Below, piece after piece: positions 8,624 through 15,925 of a stretch of DNA of 64,000 nt; position 1 is the first letter of the stretch; each line of letters opens with the position of its first letter. Both the position numbers and the translations under genes were made by a program. The stretch is from Billgrantia aerodenitrificans (GTDB taxonomy: Bacteria > Pseudomonadota > Gammaproteobacteria > Pseudomonadales > Halomonadaceae). The stretch spans positions 62,001-126,000 of the forward strand of contig NZ_JABFTV010000004.1 in NCBI RefSeq assembly GCF_021404405.1. Direction: 5' to 3'. The notes under the pieces were generated by a model that worked only from the letters and a program-made list of their open reading frames with translations, did no database searches and had not been told where the DNA came from.

Positions 8624-10096
8624 ATGAACAAGATCAATAACATTGCCGACGTTCGCCGCCATTTTCGCAACAATAAGGAACCGGTCTACTTCATATCGGC
8701 GACCAACTTCAACCTGCTCGGTATCGGCGACTGGGTGGGCAATTTCCGCCACATCAACTACATCGACTGCTTCGACGGCCAGCAGCGCAACGTCTTCGTG
8801 CCCAAGGAAAAATTCCCGCGGGACTTCGAGAGCATCGAGGACATCAACAACTACCTGCTCGAGCACAAGGAGGTGATCGACTTCATCCAGTCGCGCGCCA
8901 GCGGCGACGATGCCGGGGTCGCCGCCTTCCTGATGTTCGACGAGCACACCGAGGAGATCTGCCGGCAGCTCGGTCTGCGGGTCGCCTTCCCACCGGCCGA
9001 GCTGCGCTCGCGCATGGACAACAAGATCGAGACGGTGCGGATCGGCAACAAGGCCGGGGTACCCAGCGTGCCCAACGTGCTGGCCAGGGTCGGCAGCTAC
9101 CAGGAGCTGCTCGAGGTCAGCGGTGAGCTGGGCGACGACCTGGTGGTGCAGACCGCCTACGGCGACTCCGGCCACACCACCTTCTTCATCGCCAGCGAAG
9201 ACGACTACTACAAGCACGCCGAGGAGATCGAGGCCGAGCCCGAGGTCAAGATCATGAAGCGCATCAATTGCCGTGGTTCGGCCATCGAGGCCTGCGCCAC
9301 CCGCTGTGGCACCGTGGTGGGGCCGTTGATGACCGAACTGGTGGGTTTCAAGTCGTTGACCCCCTACAAGGGCGGCTGGTGCGGCAACGAGATGTTCGCT
9401 GGCGCCTTCAGCCAGGAGATCCGCGACAAGGCCCGCGAGTACACCTTCAAGTTCGGCGAGGCCCTGCGCGAAGAGGGCTACCGCGGCTACTTCGAGCTCG
9501 ACTTCCTGATCGACATGGACAACGGCGAGGTTTACCTGGGCGAACTCAATCCTCGGGTCACCGGCGCCAGCTCGCTGACCAACGTGGCCGCTTTCGCCCA
9601 CTCCGACATCCCGCTGTTCCTGTTCCATCTGCTGGAGTTCTCTGACGTCGAGTTCGATCTCGACATCGAGGAGATCAACGAGCGCTGGTCGCACCCCGAC
9701 AGCGTCGACAGCTGGAGCCAACTGGTGATCAAGCACACCGACGAGAGCGTCGATCTGCTCACCCAGGCGCCACGCACCGGGGTGTGGACGCTGGGCGCTG
9801 ACAGCCGCATGGCCTACGACCATTACAGCTACCACCCGCATGCCGCCGAGAATGAGCGCGAGGCCTTCTTCCTGCGCATCAGCGGACCGGGCGACTTCCG
9901 CTACGAGGGCGCCGACCTGGGCATCCTGATCACCCGGGGCCGTCTGATGGACGACGACTTCCAGCTCACCGAGCGGGCCAAGGCCTGGATCGAGGGCATT
10001 CGCGGGGAGTATGCCGGCGAGCCGCTGCAGGACCCGGCGGTGGAAGAGGTCGCCGTGAGTCACGCCATCGGCGGCGGCAACTTCAAGATCCTATGA
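8624..10096 (+). CDS. ATP-grasp ligase, substrate unknown
   Basis: A 490-residue ATP-grasp enzyme, distantly like biotin carboxylase and carboxylate-amine ligases. Visible: an ATP-lid segment VVQTAYGDSG near residue 172, the metal-binding FELDF near 288, and the ELNPRV motif near 307. The family activates a carboxylate as acyl phosphate and joins it to an amine, thiol or bicarbonate. No biotin or carrier domain is seen, so amide-bond formation is more likely than carboxylation. GGAG sits eight bases before ATG 8624; a stronger site with in-frame ATG at 8492 is an alternative. Its stop overlaps the start of the C45 gene (ATGA), so the two are translationally coupled. Substrates are unknown. 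Confidence 0.8.
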   Translation: MNKINNIADVRRHFRNNKEPVYFISATNFNLLGIGDWVGNFRHINYIDCFDGQQRNVFVPKEKFPRDFESIEDINNYLLEHKEVIDFIQSRASGDDAGVAAFLMFDEHTEEICRQLGLRVAFPPAELRSRMDNKIETVRIGNKAGVPSVPNVLARVGSYQELLEVSGELGDDLVVQTAYGDSGHTTFFIASEDDYYKHAEEIEAEPEVKIMKRINCRGSAIEACATRCGTVVGPLMTELVGFKSLTPYKGGWCGNEMFAGAFSQEIRDKAREYTFKFGEALREEGYRGYFELDFLIDMDNGEVYLGELNPRVTGASSLTNVAAFAHSDIPLFLFHLLEFSDVEFDLDIEEINERWSHPDSVDSWSQLVIKHTDESVDLLTQAPRTGVWTLGADSRMAYDHYSYHPHAAENEREAFFLRISGPGDFRYEGADLGILITRGRLMDDDFQLTERAKAWIEGIRGEYAGEPLQDPAVEEVAVSHAIGGGNFKIL

Positions 10097-11121
10097 ACGG
10101 AGAAGTCGAGCGGCATCACCAGGCGCGGCGAGGGGAGATGGAGAAAGCGCTGGTCTTTCGTACCCTGCAGGAGGAGGTGCCGGGGCCCAAGTGGCGGTCT
10201 CTGTTCGACTACCACTGGCCAGCCTACGAGGCGTGGTACCTGGCCGAGGGGGAGCGTGAGCGGCCGGGTTACCTGAGCTGCTACAACGCCCTGCGTCGGC
10301 ACATGCCGGAGCTGCTGGAGACCTACCGGGCGCTGTGCGAGCTGGCCGGTGGCGGCGATCTGGCGGCGCGTTTTCTCAGCCTCTACCAGCCGCCGCCGTA
10401 CATCACCGGCTGTTCCCAGGCGGTGCTGGTGCGCGATGGCGCGCCGATACTGGCGCGCAACTACGACTACCCGCCGGAGCTGTGCGAGGGCAGCGTGCTG
10501 TACACCCGTTGGAACGGACGCGGCGTGATCGCCATGACCGACTGCCTGTGGGGCGTGCTGGATGGCATGAACGAGGCGGGCCTGGCCGTATCGCTGGCCT
10601 TCGGTGGACGCAAGGCGGTGGGCGAGGGCTTCGGCGCGCCGATCATCCTGCGCTATCTGCTGGAGTTCTGCGACAGCGTGCCCCAGGCCGCCGAGGTACT
10701 TGCCCGAGTGCCCAGCCATATGGCCTACAACATCACCCTGACCGATGCTGCGGGACGCTACGTCACGGCGATGATCGCTCCCGACCAGCGGGCCAGCATC
10801 CGCCGGGTGGCGGTGGCCACCAACCACCAGAAGAAGATCGAGTGGTACGCCCATGCGCTGGCCTCGGAAACCCTGATTCGCGAGCGCCAGCTGTCGATCC
10901 TGGTGGACGACCCGGCTACCAGCGAGGCGCGCCTGCTCGACGCCTTCGCCGCGCCGCCGCTGTTTCGTCGCGACTACGCACGCGGGCTTGGCACCATCTA
11001 CACCGCCGCGTACTGGCCGCAGTCGGGGCGGGTCAGCTATCGCTGGCCGCAGCAGCGCCTGGAACTGGCCTTCGATCATTTTCCCGAACAGCAATTGCGG
11101 GTCCGTTACGGCCCGAGATAG
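10093..11121 (+). CDS. C45-family Ntn-hydrolase / acyltransferase-like protein
   Basis: The 342-residue protein resembles the C45 (acyl-CoA:6-aminopenicillanate acyltransferase) Ntn-hydrolases. The presumed nucleophile is Cys107 in ITGCSQAV, followed by the family pattern LARNYDYPPE and, further on, GMNEAGLAVSLAFGG. C45 enzymes are often made as precursors and cut just before the cysteine; here that would remove about 106 residues. They transfer or remove acyl groups on amines. ATG 10093 overlaps the ATP-grasp stop as ATGA and has no Shine-Dalgarno of its own, fitting coupled translation; an ATG at 10138 has AGGGGAG directly against it, which is poor spacing. No signal peptide is seen. The true acyl group and acceptor are unknown. 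Confidence 0.78.
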   Translation: MNGEVERHHQARRGEMEKALVFRTLQEEVPGPKWRSLFDYHWPAYEAWYLAEGERERPGYLSCYNALRRHMPELLETYRALCELAGGGDLAARFLSLYQPPPYITGCSQAVLVRDGAPILARNYDYPPELCEGSVLYTRWNGRGVIAMTDCLWGVLDGMNEAGLAVSLAFGGRKAVGEGFGAPIILRYLLEFCDSVPQAAEVLARVPSHMAYNITLTDAAGRYVTAMIAPDQRASIRRVAVATNHQKKIEWYAHALASETLIRERQLSILVDDPATSEARLLDAFAAPPLFRRDYARGLGTIYTAAYWPQSGRVSYRWPQQRLELAFDHFPEQQLRVRYGPR

Positions 11122-11188
11122 TCGGCACTGTCGGCCGTGAGCTAGCGCTGAGAGAAAGACAACGAACAACGATGGAAAGGGTGTCGCC

Positions 11189-13966
11189 ATGAACGAGAGC
11201 AGCCATACCGAAACGCCCTATACCGCGCTGGGCTTCTACCACAAGATCTCCCAGCTTCGCGCCGACACCTGGAATGCGCTCAAGCGCGACCTGGGGCAGT
11301 TGGTGCGGCTCAACGACGAGAGCCGTGCACGCAACCTGATCAAGGCGATCGACGTCAAGCTGACGCGGCTCGAGATCATCGAGGACTATCACGCCTTCCC
11401 CTCCAAGGAGGACTTCCGCCATCTCTGGGGGCTGTTCGACCGCGAGGAGTACGCGCTGCTGGAGAAGGTGGTCAAGCGGTTGGTGCGGGCGCTGATCAGC
11501 GAATCCTATCGGCGGCGTCATGTCGACCTCTCCGAAACCGATGCCAGTGCCGAGGATCTCGAGACCATGGATGCGCTGGCGCAGCTGCGCCATGGGCACC
11601 CGGCCTCCAACAGTTCGGCCCAGCCCTATTTCGAGCTGCTGATCGTCGACAACCTCTCGTCCCAGGAAGAGGAAGTGGTGCGCGAGGCGTTCCACAGCCT
11701 GCGCCGGCCCGAGGACCGCTTCGTCTACGACGTGGTCACCGTACGCAGCTTCGAGGACGCCCTGATCGCGGTGCTGGTCAACCCCAACATCCAGGCCTGC
11801 CTGATCCGCTACGAGTTTCCCTACAAGTCCAAGTACAACCTCAGTGCGCTGCGCAACTATCTGGAAGGCCTGTCGGAGAAGGAGCTGGAACACCAGACCG
11901 AGGCCGAACGCAGCATCCTGCTCAGCTCGATGATCCACGAGCTGCGTCCCGAGATCGACCAGTTCCTGGTCACCAGCGGCGACGTCGAGGCCACGGCGAG
12001 CCGCGACATCCGCCACTTCAACCGCATCTTCTATCGCGAAACCGACTACATCGAGCAGCACCATACCATCCTGCGTGCTATCGACAGCCGCTATCGCACG
12101 CCGTTCTTCGATGCCCTGCGCGAATACAGCAAGAAGCCCACCGGGGTGTTCCACGCCATGCCCATCTCGCGGGGCAAGTCGGTGACCCGCTCGCACTGGG
12201 CGGGGCACATGATCGATTTCTACGGCATCAACATCTTCCTTGCAGAGACCTCGGCCACCTCGGGCGGCCTCGATTCACTGCTGCAGCCCTATGGGCCGAT
12301 CAAGAAGGCCCAGGAGTACGCCGCCCGGGCCTTCGGTGCGCGGCAGAGCTTCTTCGTCACCAACGGCACCTCGACGGCCAACAAGATCGTGGTGCAGGCG
12401 CTGGTCAAGCCCCGCGACATCGTGCTGATCGACCGCGACTGCCACAAGTCGCACCACTACGGCATGGTGCTGGCGGGCGCCCACGTCAGCTACCTGGACT
12501 CCTACCCGCTCAATGATTACTCGATGTACGGCGCAGTGCCGCTGCGCGAGATCAAGAAGACGCTGCTGGAGTACAAGCGCGCCGGCCAGCTCGACCGGGT
12601 CAAGATGCTGCTGCTGACCAACTGCACCTTCGACGGCGTGGTCTACAACGTGCGCCGGGTGATGGAGGAGTGCCTGGCGATCAAGCCCGACCTGGTGTTC
12701 CTGTGGGACGAGGCGTGGTTCGCCTTCGCCACCTTCAATCCCACCTATCGGCCGCGCACCGCCATGCACGCCGCGCGCACCCTGCGCGACCGCTACCGCA
12801 GCGAGGCCTACCGCGAGGAGTATGCGGCGTGGAAGGCGGAGTTCGATACGCTCGACCCCGACGACGACGCCACCTGGCTCGAGCGCCGGCTGCTGCCCGA
12901 TCCGGAGGCGGTGCGCATCCGCGCCTATGCCACCCACTCCACCCACAAGACCCTGACCTCGCTGCGCCAGGGCTCGATGATCCATGTCTGGGACCAGGAC
13001 TTCCGTCAGAAGGTCGAGGCGCCGTTCCACGAGGCCTACATGACGCATACCTCCACCTCGCCCAACTATCAGATTGTGGCGTCGCTGGACGTCGGGCGCA
13101 TGCAGGCCGAGATGGAGGGCTTCGAGCTGGTTCATGCCCAGGTAGAGGCGGCGCTGTCGCTACGCGAGCAGCTCTACACCCATCCGCAGCTGCAGAAGTA
13201 CTTCCGGGTACTCAAGAACAGCGACATGGTGCCCGTCGAGTATCGTGAATCGGGGGTCGAGTCCTATTTCGACCCGGTGACCGGCTGGAACCAGATGGAG
13301 GAGGCCTGGGCGCGGGACGAGTTCGTGGTCGACCCCACCCGGGTGACCATTGCCATCGGCAACACTGGGGTCGACGGCGATGCCTTCAAGAACGAATACC
13401 TGATGAACAAATACGGCATTCAGATCAACAAGACCTCGCGCAACACCGTGCTGTTCATGACCAACATCGGCACGACTCGCGGCTCCATCGCCTACCTGCT
13501 CGACGTGTTGATCAAGCTGGCCAAGGAGTTCGAGTACCGCTGGGAGGAGAGCAGCCGGCCCGAGCGCAAGATCATCGAGCACCGGGTGCATTCGCTGACT
13601 CAGGAGCTGCCGCCGCTGCCCGACTTCAGCCGCTTCCACGACGCCTTCCGTCAGCGCAGCGAGACACCGGAGGGCGACATTCGCCGCGCATACTTCTTGA
13701 GCTACGACGAGGAGAACACCGAGTATCTGCGCTTCGACAACGGCGAGCTCCAGGCCGAGATGCGTGCCGGTCGCGACGTGGTCTCGGCCAGCTTCGTGAT
13801 TCCCTACCCGCCGGGCTTCCCGGTGCTGGTGCCGGGGCAGGTGGTCAGCGAGGAGATCCTTTATTTCCTGCAGGCGCTCGACGTCAAGGAGATCCACGGT
13901 TACCGGCCGGAGCTGGGCCTGATCGTGTTCACCGAAGAAGCGCTGGCCGCGCCGCCGGAGATCTGA
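11189..13966 (+). CDS. Large Orn/Lys/Arg-type PLP decarboxylase
   Basis: A 925-residue fold I PLP enzyme of the prokaryotic Orn/Lys/Arg decarboxylase group, longer than the usual 710-760. Order: an N-terminal stretch of about 145 residues without recognised domain, a CheY-like wing domain (about 146-235), a linker, the large PLP domain with NGTSTANKIV near 390 and the internal aldimine lysine Lys587 in HSTHKTL, and a C-terminal OKR-type domain from about 770. The presumed PLP-contacting aspartate is in LWDEAW near 510. These enzymes turn a basic amino acid into a diamine. The genetic setting next to diaminobutyrate metabolism raises the possibility of a non-standard substrate, including a ligated or acylated one. 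AAAGGG lies about eight bases upstream of ATG 11189. Confidence 0.85.
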   Translation: MNESSHTETPYTALGFYHKISQLRADTWNALKRDLGQLVRLNDESRARNLIKAIDVKLTRLEIIEDYHAFPSKEDFRHLWGLFDREEYALLEKVVKRLVRALISESYRRRHVDLSETDASAEDLETMDALAQLRHGHPASNSSAQPYFELLIVDNLSSQEEEVVREAFHSLRRPEDRFVYDVVTVRSFEDALIAVLVNPNIQACLIRYEFPYKSKYNLSALRNYLEGLSEKELEHQTEAERSILLSSMIHELRPEIDQFLVTSGDVEATASRDIRHFNRIFYRETDYIEQHHTILRAIDSRYRTPFFDALREYSKKPTGVFHAMPISRGKSVTRSHWAGHMIDFYGINIFLAETSATSGGLDSLLQPYGPIKKAQEYAARAFGARQSFFVTNGTSTANKIVVQALVKPRDIVLIDRDCHKSHHYGMVLAGAHVSYLDSYPLNDYSMYGAVPLREIKKTLLEYKRAGQLDRVKMLLLTNCTFDGVVYNVRRVMEECLAIKPDLVFLWDEAWFAFATFNPTYRPRTAMHAARTLRDRYRSEAYREEYAAWKAEFDTLDPDDDATWLERRLLPDPEAVRIRAYATHSTHKTLTSLRQGSMIHVWDQDFRQKVEAPFHEAYMTHTSTSPNYQIVASLDVGRMQAEMEGFELVHAQVEAALSLREQLYTHPQLQKYFRVLKNSDMVPVEYRESGVESYFDPVTGWNQMEEAWARDEFVVDPTRVTIAIGNTGVDGDAFKNEYLMNKYGIQINKTSRNTVLFMTNIGTTRGSIAYLLDVLIKLAKEFEYRWEESSRPERKIIEHRVHSLTQELPPLPDFSRFHDAFRQRSETPEGDIRRAYFLSYDEENTEYLRFDNGELQAEMRAGRDVVSASFVIPYPPGFPVLVPGQVVSEEILYFLQALDVKEIHGYRPELGLIVFTEEALAAPPEI

Positions 13967-14079
13967 GCGCTGCGCGCAGAAAAAAACGCAACTTAGTTCT
14001 GGAGGACAAAAAAAAGCGCACTTGCCCTGCTGGTTAACGAAAAGTCCTGCCCCGGGTTTGCCCTTACCCTGTACCCATC

Positions 14080-14108
14080 GAGCAGCCGCCGGCTGCTCTG
14101 CCGTTTTT
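14080..14108 (+). terminator. Probable terminator after the decarboxylase gene
   Basis: GAGCAGCC at 14080-14087 pairs with GGCTGCTC at 14091-14098 around a three-base loop, followed after five bases by TTTTT (14104-14108). A second stem, CCGGCCC at 14116-14122 with GGGCCGG at 14132-14138, lies just before the doeC ribosome site (AGGGGAGG, 14143-14150). The 190-base gap also has two A-runs with similar flanks (13980-13994 and 14008-14023), possibly part of a doeC promoter. Confidence 0.5.
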
Positions 14109-14156
14109 GCCACAGCCGGCCCGTGAGCGAGGGGCCGGTGTCAGGGGAGGTGCCAC

Positions 14157-15656
14157 ATGAACATGAAGTTGACCAATACACTGTCCACCATGCTCGATGA
14201 TCCGCGTCTGTTCCGTCAGCACGCCTATGTGAACGGCAAGTGGACCCACGGCGACGGCGGCCGTGAGGAGACGGTGTTCGACCCCGCCACCGGCGAGGTC
14301 ATCGGCTACATCCCCTGGCTCGAATCGCACCAGATCCGCGAAGCGGTGGACGCCGCCGATGCCGCCTTCGTGCACTGGCGCGCGCTGCGTGCCGACGAGC
14401 GCGCCGAGCGGCTCATGGCCTGGCACGACCTGCTGCAGGCTCACCGCGAGGACCTCGCGATCATCATGACCCTGGAGCAGGGCAAGCCGCTGCCAGATGC
14501 CCGCGGCGAGGTGGAGTACGGCGCCAGCTTCGTGCGCTGGTTCGCCGAGGAGGGCAAGCGCACCTTCGGCGAGACCATTCCCAGCCACATCCCCAATGCC
14601 GCCCTGGGCACGCTCAAGGAGCCGGTGGGCATCGCCGCGCTGATCACGCCGTGGAACTTCCCGCTGGCGATGATCACCCGCAAGGCTGCCGCTGCCCTGG
14701 CCGCCGGCTGCAGCGTGGTGGTCAAGCCGGCCGGCGAGACGCCGTTCTCGGCGTTGGCCCTGGCCGAGCTGGCCGAGCGCGCCGGGATTCCGGCAGGGGT
14801 GTTCAACGTGGTACTGGGCGAGCCCGCCGAGGTTTCGAAAATTCTGTGTGCCGAAGAGCGGGTCAAGGCGCTATCCTTCACTGGTTCCACCCGGGTCGGC
14901 CGCTTGCTGCTCGAGCAGAGCGCCCAGACGGTGAAGCGCGTGTCGCTGGAGCTCGGCGGCAATGCACCATTCATCGTCGGCCCCGACATGGACCCCAAGG
15001 AGGCGGCCTTTGCCGCGGTGGCGGCCAAGTTCCAGACCGCGGGTCAAGACTGCCTGGCGGCCAACCGTATCCTGGTGCACGAGTCGATCCACGACGAGTT
15101 CGTCGAACACTTCGCCGAGCGCATGGCGGCATTGACCGTGGGCAACGGCATGGAGAGCGAGGTCGACCTGGGGCCGCTGATCCATCGCCAGGCGGTGGAC
15201 AAGGCGGCGGCCATCGTCGACGACGCCATCTCCCGCGGCGCGACCCTGGTGGCCGGCGACCAGACCCAGGCGCCGGGAGAGAACTTCTTCATGCCCGTGC
15301 TGCTCACTGGTGTGACGCCGCAGATGAAGGTATGGCGCGAGGAGAACTTCGCCCCGGTGGCCGGTGTGACCGCCTACCGTGACGACGATGAAGTGATCGA
15401 GATGGCCAACGACACCGAGTACGGCCTGGCGGCCTATGTCTACACCCACGACATCCGCCGCATCTGGAAGCTGTTGCGGGCGCTGGAGTACGGCATGGTC
15501 AGCGTCAACTCGGTGAAGATGACCGGCCCGCCGGTGCCTTTCGGCGGCGTCAAGCAGTCGGGGCTGGGCCGCGAGGGCGGCATCACCGGGATCGACGAAT
15601 ATCTCGAGACCAAGTATTACTGCCTGGGGGCTTTGGGCTCCGTATCGGGGAGCTGA
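14157..15656 (+). CDS. doeC: NAD(P)-dependent aspartate-semialdehyde dehydrogenase of ectoine breakdown
   Basis: DoeC oxidises L-aspartate beta-semialdehyde to aspartate, the last step after DoeD. The 499-residue aldehyde dehydrogenase shows the full catalytic set: Asn167 (PWNF), Lys190 (VVVKPAGE), Glu265 (LELGG) and Cys299 (GQDCL). By sequence alone it is also close to succinate-semialdehyde dehydrogenases (GabD); position before doeD favours DoeC. ATG 14157 is six bases from AGGGGAGG, better than the in-frame ATG at 14163. Between it and doeD lies a 269-base gap holding an unusually structured element (15667-15865). Confidence 0.88.
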   Translation: MNMKLTNTLSTMLDDPRLFRQHAYVNGKWTHGDGGREETVFDPATGEVIGYIPWLESHQIREAVDAADAAFVHWRALRADERAERLMAWHDLLQAHREDLAIIMTLEQGKPLPDARGEVEYGASFVRWFAEEGKRTFGETIPSHIPNAALGTLKEPVGIAALITPWNFPLAMITRKAAAALAAGCSVVVKPAGETPFSALALAELAERAGIPAGVFNVVLGEPAEVSKILCAEERVKALSFTGSTRVGRLLLEQSAQTVKRVSLELGGNAPFIVGPDMDPKEAAFAAVAAKFQTAGQDCLAANRILVHESIHDEFVEHFAERMAALTVGNGMESEVDLGPLIHRQAVDKAAAIVDDAISRGATLVAGDQTQAPGENFFMPVLLTGVTPQMKVWREENFAPVAGVTAYRDDDEVIEMANDTEYGLAAYVYTHDIRRIWKLLRALEYGMVSVNSVKMTGPPVPFGGVKQSGLGREGGITGIDEYLETKYYCLGALGSVSGS

Positions 15657-15666
15657 AGCGAGAGGA

Positions 15667-15865
15667 GGCACCAGCGCATCCCATCTCGCGATGCCCAAGG
15701 GCGAAACCCTGACGCTGCGTTTGCGGCTTGCGCGTCGGACCGGATCAAGGTCCCTCTTGCCGGTCCTCGATCGACATCCATGTCGATCGCCGCGCGCCGC
15801 TGCACTTGCGTCAGCGCCCTTGGGTAGATATCGCTCGCTGGCCTGCCCTGGCGCTGGGCCAGCGA
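15667..15865 (+). other. Long nested inverted-repeat element between doeC and doeD (candidate structured RNA or palindromic repeat)
   Basis: Nearly the whole stretch folds on itself by perfect helices: GGC-A-CCAGCGC (15667-15677) with GCGCTGGGCC (15851-15860); GCGAT (15688-15692) with ATCGC (15830-15834); CCCAAGGGCG (15694-15703) with CGCCCTTGGG (15815-15824); CTGACGC (15709-15715) with GCGTCAG (15808-15814); GCGGC and GCGCG (15723-15734) with CGCGC and GCCGC (15791-15800). At the tip are two hairpins: GGACCGG/CCGGTCC (15737-15743/15760-15766) and CGATCGACAT/ATGTCGATCG (15768-15777/15780-15789). TCGCTGGCC (15835-15843) can instead pair with GGCCAGCGA (15857-15865), dissolving the outer helix. 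Then CCCCGC/GCGGGG (15888-15903) precedes the doeD ribosome site. I do not recognise a known riboswitch class. Confidence 0.55.
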
Positions 15866-15925
15866 CGTCATAACGAATCGAACATCTCCCCGCTGCGGCG
15901 GGGCCTTTGATATAGAGAGAGCATA

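Noticed and set aside
8525..10063. 512-codon antisense frame over the ATP-grasp gene
   Set aside because: Shadow frame of the codon bias; repetitive Val/Leu/His/Gln composition, no ribosome site, and the forward protein has ATP-grasp motifs.
8624..10096. Calling the ATP-grasp protein a biotin carboxylase
   Set aside because: There is no biotin carboxyl carrier or carboxyltransferase gene or domain nearby, and the neighbours suggest amide chemistry; only the general ATP-grasp fold is supported.
14157..15656. Calling the aldehyde dehydrogenase GabD (succinate-semialdehyde dehydrogenase)
   Set aside because: Motifs cannot separate the two, but position directly before the diaminobutyrate transaminase in a doe locus favours DoeC.
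15691..15910. Short open frames between doeC and doeD
   Set aside because: Arg-rich translations without ribosome sites, overlapping the nested inverted repeats.
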